DNA of 64,000 nt from Ilex aquifolium (Eukaryota > Streptophyta > Magnoliopsida > Aquifoliales > Aquifoliaceae), in assembly GCA_951799425.1 (NCBI GenBank), contig OX637396.1, positions 33,596,701 to 33,660,700 of the forward strand, in the 5' to 3' direction. This document shows positions 54,042 to 64,000 of the stretch, piece after piece. Position 1 is the stretch's first letter, and each line of letters opens with the position of its first letter. The position numbers and the translations under genes are program-made. Under the pieces are notes generated by a model. That model saw only the letters and a program-made list of their open reading frames with translations. It was not told the origin of the DNA and searched no databases.

Positions 54042-55136
54042 ATGGCTGCCCCCACTTCTTCTCTGTTCCAGGAGCGGGTGTCCTATGGAATCGATTGGTC
54101 GTGGCGTCGTTACTGTCTTTCTCCATCGAACTTGGTTTCCCCTGATCTGGAAACCATTCGAAAACGTTTTTTCCCCGATCTTGACTTGCCTTTGCGGGTT
54201 CCTACTGCCGACGAGCCCTGTAACTATCTTCCTTCAGGGGAAGTCTGCTTTTTCGAAGGCGCCATGGATATGGGGCTCCGCCTTCCCATTCATCCTGCCA
54301 TAGGGCGAGTCCTCGCCTACTATGGCTTATGCCCCTCACGCCTTTCCCCACGAGGATGGGCCGTTATGGTGAGCTTCTTCTTGTTTTGGCGCCTACACGG
54401 CGTTGGTAGATTTCCTTATGTCTCAGAGTTTCTGTTCTTCTTCGAGATAGAGGAAGATGATGCCACCTGCTTTAGCTTTTTCCGCTGGAGGGATTTTAGA
54501 TTGCGACCCTTGGTTTTAGACTTTCCTCCTAATCCTGAAGGATGGTTGAAACGCTTCTTTTTTGCATCCGGGGAGTCTTGGCGGTCTTCTGAGGATCGTT
54601 GCCGTGAGGCTAGGATTCCTCGTTCTTGGAAGAGCTACTCTCGCATTAGTAAGTCCTTCCTGAGCTCTTTTGAATATGGATCTTTTTCCTTTAAAGGTAT
54701 ATTCTTATTACATTCTTGTTCCTCAGGTCCACCTGATGTGGATGTGCCAGAGAGGGTGACAATCGACAGGATGCTGCAGGTGGAATCCAGGACTTACTCT
54801 GAGCTGATGACAGATGCAAACCTTTATTTGCTCGGGGCCGAGGCTACCGAGTATGAGTTCTCCTTCGTCCCCTATCCTTCTTGGACCTCTTTCTCTGATT
54901 CCGATGAGAAATATGATTCTGATGAGGAGGGGGACACTGGCGCGAGCTCAAAGAGGCGTAGGAGAGAGGGCTCCTTTTCTCCCGACTCCCTATCCACTAT
55001 CTTCCTTACCCCAGCAGGCCAAAAGCTTCTTCAGTCTCTTCATAAGGCTGAGCAAGAAAGAGATGAACTGAAGGAAGAGAATGTTTACCTGAAGGAGGAA
55101 ATGGCTGAGCTGAAGTCACAGCTTAAGAAGAAATAG
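54042..55136 (+). CDS. Antisense accessory gene B, Transposase_28-like with coiled coil (copy 2)
   Basis: ATG at 54042 (MAAPTSSLF). Exons 54042-54648 and 54727-55136 around a 78-nt intron with GTAAGT donor and CTCAG acceptor. The intron is in frame and open, so 338 aa (spliced) or 364 aa (retained) are possible. Residues about 77-135 (GLRLPIHPAIGRVLAYYG, SRLSPRGW) are the Transposase_28-like part. The tail carries an Asp/Glu-rich stretch, a KRRRRE basic patch and a Lys/Glu/Leu coiled coil. Its layout repeats that of gene A in short form, suggesting that the two are ancient duplicates. It ends shortly before the tandem array and converges on gag-pol. Function unknown. Confidence 0.84.
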   Translation: MAAPTSSLFQERVSYGIDWSWRRYCLSPSNLVSPDLETIRKRFFPDLDLPLRVPTADEPCNYLPSGEVCFFEGAMDMGLRLPIHPAIGRVLAYYGLCPSRLSPRGWAVMVSFFLFWRLHGVGRFPYVSEFLFFFEIEEDDATCFSFFRWRDFRLRPLVLDFPPNPEGWLKRFFFASGESWRSSEDRCREARIPRSWKSYSRISKSFLSSFEYGSFSFKGIFLLHSCSSGPPDVDVPERVTIDRMLQVESRTYSELMTDANLYLLGAEATEYEFSFVPYPSWTSFSDSDEKYDSDEEGDTGASSKRRRREGSFSPDSLSTIFLTPAGQKLLQSLHKAEQERDELKEENVYLKEEMAELKSQLKKK

Positions 55137-55650
<514 letters not shown>

Positions 55651-55659
55651 AAGAGCTCA

Positions 55660-56125
55660 TCTTTTATTAGGTTTAAGGCTTTATCGTGTAATTATGAGCT
55701 GAAGAGCTCATCTTCCTTTTATAAGCTTCGAAGCTTATCGTGTATTTATGAGCTGAAGAGCTCATCTTTTACTTATAAGCTTTGAAGCTTATCGTATATT
55801 TATGAGCTGAAGAGCTCATCTTTTACTTATAAGCTTTGAAGCTTATCGTGTATTTATGAGCTGAAGGGCTCATCTTTTACTTATAAGCTTTGAAGCTTAT
55901 CGTATATTTATGAGCTGAAGAGCTCATCTTTCATTTATAAGCTTTGAAATTATCGTGTATTTATGAGCTGAAGAGCTCATCTTTTACTTATAAGCTTTGA
56001 AGCTTATCGTATATTTATGAGCTGAAGAGCTCATCTTTCATTTATAAACTTTGAAGCTTATCGTGTATTTATGAGCTGAAGAACTCATCTTTTACTTATA
56101 AGCTTTGAAGCTTATCGTTTTACTT
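55660..56125. repeat. 54-bp tandem array (about 8.5 units) in copy 2
   Basis: Same unit as 7495-8060 on the opposite strand, with AAGCTT and GAGCTC palindromes. One unit has lost a few bases ('TTTGAAATTATCG' near 55945). It has about two fewer units than copy 1, so the array has changed length since the copies diverged. Confidence 0.92.
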
Positions 56126-56196
56126 TGGAAATCATAGAAGGGCGGATAAAAGACCTGCTCGTTCTTATTCAAAAATAACTCCATTACAAGTAACAC

Positions 56197-59100
56197 TTAC
56201 TGAAAAAACTTCTTAAGGTGTTCGGCATTCCACGAGTGAGGTAGGATCTTTCCCTCCTCTGTTTGCAGTTCGTAATTCCCTGGTCTGATTACCCTTGTCA
56301 CGATGTAGGGCCCTTCCCAGTTGGGCCCCAATTTTCCATGCGTGGGATCTTTTCTTGCAAGTAGAAGCCTCCGAAGTACCAAGTCCCCAGCCTTGAAGCT
56401 TCGGTGCCTTACCTTCCTGTCGTAATACCTTGCAGTTTTCCTTTGGTAAATGCGGACACGATGCAGAGCTCTATCCCTTTTTTCATCCAGGAGATCGAGG
56501 TTTAACAGGAGGGATTCATCATTGTGCTCGGCATCTGCAAATTCCACCCTTGGCGACTGGAGCCCTATCTCCACAGGGGCTACTGCCTCGGTTCCAAAGG
56601 CCAAGGCGAAGGGGGTTTCCTGAGTTGCAGACTTGGTGGTGGTCCTGTAGGCCCACAATACCTCTGGGATGTATTCCACCCATTTTCCCTTCAGATTTTC
56701 TAACTTGGTCTTTAGAGCCGACTTTATGGTTCTGATTGTGACCTCTGCCTGCCCATTAGACTGGGGATGTGCCGGGGCTGAGAAGTAGTTCTTAATTCCG
56801 AGTTCAGCGCAAAAGCTTTTGAACTTCGAATTATCAAACTGCTTCCCGTTGTCGGATACGAGTGCTCTGGGAACTCCAAACCTGCAAACTATCGATTTCC
56901 AAACAAAGTTTTGAACCTTTTGCTCAGTGATCGTTGCCAAAGGTTCGACCTCTGCCCATTTAGTGAAGTAATTCACCCCTATGATGGCAAACTTGCACTG
57001 CCCCATACCGGTGGGAAGGGGTCCAAGAATGTCCAAACCCCATTGCTGAAAAGGCCACGGGCTTACCACCGAGGTTAGGAGCTCGGGAGGACAGTGGGAA
57101 ACGTTGGCGTGCTCCTGGCAAGTCTTACATTTCCTTACCAAGTCGGTGGCATCCTTGAGCATGGTGGGCCAGTAATATCCCTGTCTCAACACTTTTCCCG
57201 CCAAGGCCCGGGCTCCGATGTGATTGCCACATATTCCTTCGTGTACCTCTCTAAGTATGTAGTTAGCATCCTCACCCCCCACGCATTTAAGGAGTGGTGT
57301 TGAGAATCCTCGCTTGTACAGATTTCCTTGCACCAAGGAGAATCTGGCTGACCTGGTCCTCAGCTTGGATGCCTCCTTAGCATTACTTGGCAAAGCCCCA
57401 TTCTGCAGGTACCCACGGATGGGATCCATCCAGCTCGGCTGAGCCTCGACTGATAGTATGTCCTCTTTTTCGATACTCACTGAAGGTTCTGGGAGGTGTT
57501 CCACTGGTATAAGTCTATCCAAGTCTTCTTGCGAGGCAGTTGCTAACCTTGCCAGAGCATCTGCTCGTGAATTCTCCGTTCTGGGTATGTGTCTGACCTT
57601 AACCTGCACGAATTTTTTTATTAGTTCTTGTACCTTTTTGAGGTAAAGGGCCATCTTTTCGCCTCTCGCTTCGTAGCACTCCTCTATCTGCTTTACTACC
57701 AGTTGAGAGTCACTGCAGATCTCCAACTGCTCTGCTTCCATAGAACGGGCAAGGTTAAGCCCAGCAATGACGGCTTCATATTCTGCCTCATTATTTGAAG
57801 CTTTGAACCCAAATCTTAAGGCATACTCAACATCTATTCCTTCTGGGGAGGTCAGGATCATTCCTGCGCCGCTTCCATGTGCATTGGCAGCTCCATCCAC
57901 TGAGAGTCTCCATATGGGGAGGTCTGAGATTAAATCTGTGGTCTCCATGGGCGTCGCTGGTGTAAACTCTGCAAGAAAATCCGCCAAAATTTGCCCTTTG
58001 ATGGCAGTTCTTGGCTTGTATCTTATGTCAAACTCACTGAGCTCTATAGCCCATTTAACCAACCTCCCTGAGGATTCTGGCTTATGTAGCACTTGCTTCA
58101 TTGGCTGGTCTGTTGGAACCTCGATAGTATGGGCCTGGAAATAGGGCCTAAGTCTTCTGGCTGTTGTCACCAACGCTAAAATGAGTTTCTCCATCTTCGG
58201 GTATCTCTCCTCTGCCCCCCTCAGAGCTCTGCTACAGTAGTAGACGGGTTGCTGAGCTCTGTCTCTCTCCCTGACCAGCGCTGCGCTTGTCGAAAAATCT
58301 GAAACCGCCAGGTATAGAGTAAGGACCTCCCCTTCTAGAGGGCTCACCAATACTGGAGGAGAGCTCATATAATCTTTCAGAGCTTTAAATGCTTCTTCAC
58401 ACTCGGCATCCCAATTGAATGCTTTCTTCAAGATCTGAAAAAATGGCTGGCATTTATCGCTGGATCTAGACACAAAACGGCTCAGTGCAGCTATCCTACC
58501 TGTCAAACGTTGCACCTCTTTCGTGTTAGACGGTGATTTCATTTCTACCATTGCTCTAACCTTTTCTGGATTGGCTTCAATCCCTCTGCTGCTGACTATA
58601 AAGCCCAGGAATTTTCCTGCCGAGACCCCAAATGCACATTTCGCAGGATTTAGCTTCATCTTGTACTCCTTTAGAATTCGAAACGACTCAGCTAAGTGGT
58701 CGATGTGGAGCTCTGCTTTCAGTGACTTCACTAGCATGTCATCAATATAAACCTCCATGGATGCTCCTATTTGCTTCTGGAACATCCTGTTCACTAACCG
58801 CTGGTAAGTGGCTCCAGCGTTCTTCAATCCGAAGGGCATGACCTGATAACAATATGTTCTCTGTTCAGTTACAAAGGAGGTCTTCTCTTGGTCGCTGGGA
58901 TCCATCATGACCTGGTTGTAGCCTGAGAAGGCGTCCATGAAACTGAGGAGCTCGTGCCCTGCGGTGGCGTCCACTATTAGGTCTATCCGAGGTAAAGGAA
59001 AACTGTCCTTGGGGCATGCTCGGTTGAGATCTGTGAAGTCGATGCACAGTCGCCACTTCCCATTGGTTTTCTTTACAAGAACTACATTTGCTAACCAAGT

Positions 59101-61671
59101 GGGGTAATCAACCTCCCTGATAGCTTTGGCGTGGAGGAGTTTTCTGACCTCTTCATTGATTGCCCTTTGCCTTTCAGAGGCAAAGCTCCTCCTCTTCTGT
59201 TTGATGGGTTTGCAAGTTGGGTTCACGCATAGCTTGTGGGTAATAACCGAAGGGTCAATTCCTTCCATGTCTTCTTGTTTCCATGCGAACACTCCTATAT
59301 TCTTCTTTAGGAACTGTATGAGGAGTCCTTTGATCTCAGCGTTCAGTCTGGAACCCACATAAACAAGGTGTTCTGGCTTTTCATCAAGCTGAACTGGTTC
59401 CAGCTCTTCCGATGGCATTGGTCTTGTCTCCATTTCATCTCTCATGTCGAGTTCATCCAGTTGGATGTTCTCAACTTCCTTCCTTTTTACAGAAGCCATG
59501 TAGCATTCCCTTGCCACCCGTTGGTCTCCTCGGACCACTCCGATTCCATTGTCTGTAGGGAATTTCACGACTAAATGGTAGGCCGATGGGATTGCCTTCA
59601 TTGAATTAAGGGATGGCCTCCCAAGCAAGATGTTGTATGCAGAGGGTGCATCGACCACTAGGAACTTTACAGTGGTAGTGGCCTGGCAAGGTGGGTCCCC
59701 TAGGGTGAGCACGAGCTGGATTGAACCTAGGGGTAGCACCCTCTCCCCTGAGAATCCTAGCAAGTGAGCGCTTACTGGCTCAAGTTTTTCCTTTCCTACA
59801 TCCATCTTATCAAAGGCAGGTGCGAAAATGATATCTGCCGAGCTCCCATTATCGATTAGAACACGATGAACGGTTCTATTAGCCACCACTGCTCGTACCA
59901 CCAATGGGTCATCATGAGGGTACTGGCATCCCTCCAAATCGGCATCCGAAAATGTGATAACTGTATCTAGGCGTGGTGCTTTGGATACAGTTTGCACCTC
60001 GAGAGCTTCTTCGGCTCTGATCCGGCGGAGATGTGCTTTCCTAGCTGAGCTAGACTCTCCGCCTCCTGCGAACCCTCCAGATATCACTCTGATCTCACCC
60101 AGAGGCTGCTGATGTGGTACAGGTGCCTGCTGCTGAGGTGGTGGAGGTGGAAGAGCTCGGTTCTGGTTGTCATGGGCTACGAAACGACGTAGCTGACCTC
60201 GCTGGATCAAGAACTCAATCTCCTTCTTCAACTGAATGCAGTCATCAGTGTGGTGACCATGATCTCGGTGGTAATCACAGTACTTAGTAGGGTCTCTTTT
60301 GGCTGGATCCGCCTTCATTCGGGGTGGCCATCGTAAGAACTTCTCATTTTGGACCTCATATAGAACTTGCGACACAGCGGCCGTGAGTGGGGTGAATCGC
60401 TGAGGTCCATATCTGGGCTGCAGTTCCGGCTGCGGGGGGCCCAGGCGGTCTCTGACATTTCCTCTTCTCTTTGGCGAACGATCCCTATCCCTTCTGGGGG
60501 ACCTCTCTCGCCCTTTTTCCTTTCTGGGACTCCGGTCCCTTCTTTTTTCTTCTTTCTCCTTCTCCCTTCGTGAAGACGTGCCCCCTACTTTGGAGAGGAG
60601 CGCCTCTTCACCATTAATGTACTTCTCTGCTTTGGCTAACACCTCAGCCATGCTCGCCTGAGGGTTCTTTGACACTGAAAACATTAGATCCTTTGACTGC
60701 ACTCCCAATCCCGCAATGAAGGCGGTGATGGCAAACTTCTCATCCGGGATGTCTACCTTCAGGGACTCGGAGTTAAATCTCTGCACATAGGAGCGCAGGT
60801 TTTCATCAGGTCTCTGCTTCACGTTCAGCAAATGGTAACTCGGTTTTCTGTAGATCCGAGCCCCGATGAAGTGGGACACGAAAGCAACGGAAAGTTCCTT
60901 AAAGGAAGAGATCGATGCCGGGGGGAGTCTATGGAACCATGCTAAGGCTGTTCCTTTCAATGTAATGGCGAAAGCCCGGCATCGCACCGGGTCCTGATAT
61001 CCATGCAATTCCATTTGATTCTTGTAAGTATTGAGGTGGTCTACCGGATCCTTAGTCCCATCGAAGACCTCCATCTGAGGTGGTCTGAACTTCGGCGGTA
61101 AAGGGAAATGCAATACTCCGACGGTGAAAGGGGATTCTGTTTGCTGCACTAGGGCGTCCATGGTCACTGGAGTTTTAGCCTTTACTGCCTCCCTCATTTG
61201 GCTGAGCTCTTGTTGAATATCTTGGAAACGGTGTTCCCAATATTGCTCCATTCTCTCCTGCGAAAAAGGTGGAAAGTTATTTCTTTCAACTCCTTCGCCC
61301 CGGCTCTGTGCTTCTTCCTCCATTCCTCTTCTAGGCTGCAGATGAGGTGCCTGACTGTTCTCTCCCCCCTCATCCGCTTCTCTGAGGGGGTCATGGTTCT
61401 GCTGCTCTCTATGGGGAGAGCCGTTCCGGTTTCGCTGAGGACCTTGTAAGAGTTTCATGAGTTCCTCGTTTTGCTGGAGTAATCGTTGATTAACCAGGCG
61501 TAGGGCGTCCAGTTCGTTGCCTGGAGGTGGATTCATCGTGGGTAGGTCGTCCCCGGTGGCGGGCTCAAAATCACGAAGGTCTTCCGTCTGCCTCCTATCG
61601 GCGGCTGCCTGCGGGCTCTGCGCCCTTGAGGGATTCCTTCGATTCTTGCTCGTGTTGCGTGTAGAAACCAT
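56197..61671 (-). CDS. gag-pol: Gag-Pol polyprotein of Tat-type retrotransposon, copy 2
   Basis: 1824-aa uninterrupted polyprotein, start ATG at 61671. It has the same domain order as copy 1: Gag, zinc knuckle, protease (IDNGSSADI), reverse transcriptase (YIDDM), gypsy RNase H, archaeal-like RNase H, integrase with HHCC and DDE. About 14 residues differ from copy 1. Here the protease-region LGRPS and the integrase WEGPY keep the usual form. However, the reverse-transcriptase stretch before CYQVMPFGL reads EQRTY instead of EQGTY (codon 58860-58858), and the integrase core has GVNYF instead of GVDYF. Neither change hits a catalytic residue. No stops or frameshifts, so it may still be functional. 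Confidence 0.95.
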   Translation of the reverse strand: MVSTRNTSKNRRNPSRAQSPQAAADRRQTEDLRDFEPATGDDLPTMNPPPGNELDALRLVNQRLLQQNEELMKLLQGPQRNRNGSPHREQQNHDPLREADEGGENSQAPHLQPRRGMEEEAQSRGEGVERNNFPPFSQERMEQYWEHRFQDIQQELSQMREAVKAKTPVTMDALVQQTESPFTVGVLHFPLPPKFRPPQMEVFDGTKDPVDHLNTYKNQMELHGYQDPVRCRAFAITLKGTALAWFHRLPPASISSFKELSVAFVSHFIGARIYRKPSYHLLNVKQRPDENLRSYVQRFNSESLKVDIPDEKFAITAFIAGLGVQSKDLMFSVSKNPQASMAEVLAKAEKYINGEEALLSKVGGTSSRREKEKEEKRRDRSPRKEKGRERSPRRDRDRSPKRRGNVRDRLGPPQPELQPRYGPQRFTPLTAAVSQVLYEVQNEKFLRWPPRMKADPAKRDPTKYCDYHRDHGHHTDDCIQLKKEIEFLIQRGQLRRFVAHDNQNRALPPPPPQQQAPVPHQQPLGEIRVISGGFAGGGESSSARKAHLRRIRAEEALEVQTVSKAPRLDTVITFSDADLEGCQYPHDDPLVVRAVVANRTVHRVLIDNGSSADIIFAPAFDKMDVGKEKLEPVSAHLLGFSGERVLPLGSIQLVLTLGDPPCQATTTVKFLVVDAPSAYNILLGRPSLNSMKAIPSAYHLVVKFPTDNGIGVVRGDQRVARECYMASVKRKEVENIQLDELDMRDEMETRPMPSEELEPVQLDEKPEHLVYVGSRLNAEIKGLLIQFLKKNIGVFAWKQEDMEGIDPSVITHKLCVNPTCKPIKQKRRSFASERQRAINEEVRKLLHAKAIREVDYPTWLANVVLVKKTNGKWRLCIDFTDLNRACPKDSFPLPRIDLIVDATAGHELLSFMDAFSGYNQVMMDPSDQEKTSFVTEQRTYCYQVMPFGLKNAGATYQRLVNRMFQKQIGASMEVYIDDMLVKSLKAELHIDHLAESFRILKEYKMKLNPAKCAFGVSAGKFLGFIVSSRGIEANPEKVRAMVEMKSPSNTKEVQRLTGRIAALSRFVSRSSDKCQPFFQILKKAFNWDAECEEAFKALKDYMSSPPVLVSPLEGEVLTLYLAVSDFSTSAALVRERDRAQQPVYYCSRALRGAEERYPKMEKLILALVTTARRLRPYFQAHTIEVPTDQPMKQVLHKPESSGRLVKWAIELSEFDIRYKPRTAIKGQILADFLAEFTPATPMETTDLISDLPIWRLSVDGAANAHGSGAGMILTSPEGIDVEYALRFGFKASNNEAEYEAVIAGLNLARSMEAEQLEICSDSQLVVKQIEECYEARGEKMALYLKKVQELIKKFVQVKVRHIPRTENSRADALARLATASQEDLDRLIPVEHLPEPSVSIEKEDILSVEAQPSWMDPIRGYLQNGALPSNAKEASKLRTRSARFSLVQGNLYKRGFSTPLLKCVGGEDANYILREVHEGICGNHIGARALAGKVLRQGYYWPTMLKDATDLVRKCKTCQEHANVSHCPPELLTSVVSPWPFQQWGLDILGPLPTGMGQCKFAIIGVNYFTKWAEVEPLATITEQKVQNFVWKSIVCRFGVPRALVSDNGKQFDNSKFKSFCAELGIKNYFSAPAHPQSNGQAEVTIRTIKSALKTKLENLKGKWVEYIPEVLWAYRTTTKSATQETPFALAFGTEAVAPVEIGLQSPRVEFADAEHNDESLLLNLDLLDEKRDRALHRVRIYQRKTARYYDRKVRHRSFKAGDLVLRRLLLARKDPTHGKLGPNWEGPYIVTRVIRPGNYELQTEEGKILPHSWNAEHLKKFFQ

Positions 61672-61715
61672 CAATTACTGAGAAATCAGTATATTTGTTT
61701 AATGAGAAGCGTTCT

Positions 61716-61732
61716 TCCCACAGACGGCGCCA
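61716..61732 (-). other. Primer-binding site of copy 2
   Basis: TGGCGCCGTCTGTGGGA on the - strand, 3 nt inside the 5' LTR, identical to copy 1. Confidence 0.8.
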
Positions 61733-61735
61733 AAC

Positions 61736-62396
61736 TGATGGTGTAAATCTACGCGAAATGAATAGTGGTCCTGAATTATGTAATACAAAATAATGTTGAT
61801 GTTCAGGGGGTCTTTGGGAAAGGGGTGATAATGAGACAAGGCTATAGTGGTTCACCGGCCAGAGCTCAGCTAGTCCACTCTCTAATGGAGGCTCTTGCTC
61901 CTATCCCTTTATTGATCAATCGGATGTGTTACAACAGAATACTCAGGGTTTTTGGATTCCCAATCGTCCCCCTCTAATGGGGGCTCTCTCTTCCTTTTTA
62001 TAGCCTCATACTTACCTCTAATACGGGACTATCCTACATTGAAGGGATCGTGCCCTATCTTCCTCCACAATTCCGGAGTTACCTAAATTCCTTATGGATG
62101 GCTTCAAACGGAGAGATGTATGCCTCCTTCTGTGGGATCCTCCTTAGTTTTAGGAGGAGGAGATCATGGTTAAATACGGGTTTTTTGCCTCGGATTGGAT
62201 TCTACTTCCTTAATAAGGGTATCCGAGTCATCTTGTTGTTCCCTTAGCATTTCTCATCTCGCGCCTTCGACGAGGAGCTCTTAGCGCTGACTGGATGAGC
62301 TCTGCCCATGGCTAGGGGAGCTCAGCCTACTTTGCCTGAGCTCCCGAGCTGAGCTCATTTAGTGAGCACGTGTCAGTTTTATTCTAGGTATCATCA
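61736..62396 (-). repeat. 5' LTR of Tat element copy 2
   Basis: 661 bp; TATA box at 62002-61995 on the - strand. One substitution (A at 61861) relative to 48943-49603. Followed by the ATATT duplication at 62397-62401. Confidence 0.95.
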
Positions 62397-62401
62397 ATAT
62401 T
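62397..62401. repeat. Target-site duplication ATATT (right)
   Basis: Matches 48938-48942 exactly. Confidence 0.93.
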
Positions 62402-63054
62402 AATTCTAAATTTTATCGTTCAAATACGACTTCGTATCTATTCAATTACTTCTCATTTATTCTAGAAATTCAACAAATACAAATTTCTAATTATATTTTC
62501 AAACATAATTGTTGTGCTACCAAAATAATATTTCTATTCTGTCTTCAACTGATAAGTGATGAGAATTTTCTACTCAATTCTCAACATCCATTGCTGCTCC
62601 ATTGAATCTACTTTTTTTAGATATATATGTTAATAGTTCGATAAATTTTTAAAACCCCAAATGATAGCTCGAGTGGAGATGAGGGTAAACCTAAAAGTCC
62701 TGAATTTGAAACTTGACAACCTCTTGGGAGCCAGCTTCTTGGGCGTCAGCACAGTTTGATTAGTACGACTAGCGTTTATTGATTGGATGAACCGTGTTTG
62801 ATTAGTACGACTAGCCTCTATTGATTGGACGAACTATATCGAGCCCTGGGGTGTGGGTTTGACTCTTTGCCGCCGATTGTGCGAGTTTTGATTTAATCGT
62901 TGCAAGTGTTGAGAGGCCGGTGCATGCGAAACTTCTCCGAATAAATTTTTAGTAATATCTATATTATTGTACTACATATTATTAGGGCTTCATTTAACAT
63001 TTTTGCTTAGGGCCACTATATGTTGGGCAACAAAAGGAGCTTAAAAAAAAAAAT
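62402..63054. other. Intergenic flank, with a possible tRNA-derived SINE
   Basis: 62655-62930 has a 'TAGCTCGAGTGG' word like a tRNA A box, a weak B-box-like 'GAATTTGAAACTT', and a 43-bp tandem duplication ('GTTTGATTAGTACGACTAGC' at about 62754 and 62797). This could be a SINE. The rest is AT-rich with no gene. Confidence 0.35.
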
Positions 63055-63275
63055 ATTCCTACATATATGACACCTTGCAATGATATGAGCTTCATGCTAT
63101 TATTTTTAATCAAATCAAAAAGAAAAAAAGGAAGAAAAAAAATTAGGAAACTGCTTTGCACTTGCGTGAGAGAGCATAAATAAGAGACCAAATCTTGTAT
63201 TTTGCAGTGATTGATCTTTTACATTTTCATTACAAGAGTGAAAGTTGTCCCAACCAAGCAACCACCCTATTGGTA
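63055..63275. repeat. Third, partial copy of the 31.4-kb intergenic unit
   Basis: 'TTGCAATGATATGAGCTTCA', 'CTGCTTTGCACTTGCGTGAG' and 'GTCCCAACCAAGCAACC' align with 31425-31600, the part missing from the copy at 43919-44594. Non-coding. Confidence 0.6.
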
Positions 63276-63465
63276 GGGCTGTTAGTCGAACTAGCTCGAG
63301 CTAAGTTCGAACCGAGTTTGAAAAGCTTATTTCTTAATTGAGCCTAAAAAATTGTTCAAGTTCGACTCGTTTCCTAAATGAGCTAAACCTGAACGAGTCC
63401 AAAACAAGTCGAGCCCGAGGCAAGTCCGACGAGTTTGAGCCGAGTTTGTAAAGTTTGTTTTCTAC
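63276..63465. other. Dispersed repeat rich in GAGCTCGA/ACTCG words
   Basis: A common plant interspersed-repeat style ('CTAGCTCGAGCTAAGTTCG', 'CAAGTTCGACTCG'). It continues after the MITE at 63466-63677, so the MITE is inserted in it. Confidence 0.45.
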
Positions 63466-63677
63466 GGCCCCGTTTGGTAACGTTTTCGTTTTTCATTTTT
63501 TTTTTAATTTTTAGAGTAAACAAGAAAAAAAAAACTCGTTTGATAACCGATTTTGTTTTTTTTTTCTACCACCGTTTTGTAAACGAGGGGCGATTTTTAA
63601 AAACCAAAAAAAGTTGTTTTCGGTTTTCGTTTTTTGTTTTTGAAAAAAGAAAAACGGAAACGTTACCAAACGGGGTC
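63466..63677. mobile_element. MITE with GGCCCCGTTTGGTAACG ends
   Basis: 212 bp. Left end GGCCCCGTTTGGTAACGTTT; reversed right end GACCCCGTTTGGTAACGTTT. The arms are A/T-homopolymer-rich inverted copies. No clear TSD. The open frames on both strands across it are repeat artefacts. Confidence 0.8.
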
Positions 63678-63801
63678 TAAACAAACATAAAAACTTGTTC
63701 AAGTTCGGACTCGTTTAGAAAACAAACCGAGCCTGAACGAGTTGAACTCGAACCAAACTCAAGTAGCTCAGTTTGATTAACAACTCTACCTATTGGGTTA
63801 G

Positions 63802-63983
63802 AGTAACACTAGATTGATCAAAAAATAAGACAAAAAATAAATATCGAGTGATGTGACATTATCATAAATGGTGTTGTTAGTTCTACTTTTATACATTTAA
63901 AATTCAAAATTTTCTCATTACGGTAGTATCATATCAGTTGATCTTTATTATTTGTCTTATTTTTTTGTCAATATAGCATTACT
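63802..63983. mobile_element. MITE with about 50-bp inverted ends
   Basis: 182 bp. Left end AGTAACACTAGATTGATCAA; reversed right end AGTAATGCTATATTGACAAA; then 'AATAAGACAAA' on both arms. Non-coding; TSD not resolved. Confidence 0.65.
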
Positions 63984-64000
63984 TGTTCATTTATTCATGA

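Noticed and set aside
63435-63702. Overlapping 81-aa and 63-aa frames on both strands
   Set aside because: They read through the homopolymer-rich inverted arms of the MITE at 63466-63677.

Overview
The window is nuclear DNA of a eudicot plant. This is shown by a CC-NBS-LRR disease-resistance gene, by captured exons of plant coatomer gamma-COP and lambda-class glutathione S-transferase with GT-AG introns, and by the mix of Ty3/gypsy Tat-type, CACTA, hAT and foldback elements in AT-rich intergenic sequence. I cannot name the species.

Layout. (1) 1-1216 is AT-rich flank with a small MITE. (2) 1217-14853 is a complete Ty3/gypsy element of the Tat group on the + strand: 661-bp LTRs, TSD AATAC, one gag-pol ORF, a 54-bp tandem array, and two intron-containing genes on the opposite strand. 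(3) 14859-24500 is repeat-rich DNA with a CT-rich leader and exon-like remnants of a decayed gene I cannot identify. (4) 25903-29928 is an apparently intact single-exon CC-NBS-LRR gene on the - strand, with nested MITEs just downstream and a foldback element about 140 bp upstream of its ATG. (5) 30600-33950 is intergenic repeats, some duplicated at 43.9-44.6 kb and 63.1 kb. (6) 33955-43526 is a CACTA-type element with subterminal GCGACG arrays. It carries exons of gamma-COP and GSTL in a permuted order (Pack-CACTA style). (7) 43548-48942 holds further MITEs, a G21 run, a minisatellite, and a solo LTR inserted into the end of an older MITE. (8) 48943-62396 is a second, almost identical Tat element on the - strand (TSD ATATT). 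(9) 62402-64000 is flank with more repeats and MITEs.

How it fits together. The two Tat elements are young. I see no LTR difference in the first and one substitution in the second. They form a head-to-head inverted pair about 34 kb apart. Each has a gag-pol polyprotein (Gag, protease, reverse transcriptase, two RNase H domains, integrase). On the opposite strand each has two spliced genes with domains resembling Pfam Transposase_28 ('putative gypsy type transposon') and C-terminal coiled coils. The distal gene has a nonsense codon in copy 1 but is open in copy 2. The NLR is the only gene in the window that looks like a functional host gene; the gamma-COP and GSTL pieces are captured fragments. 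All family names come from motif recognition by eye; no database search was possible.
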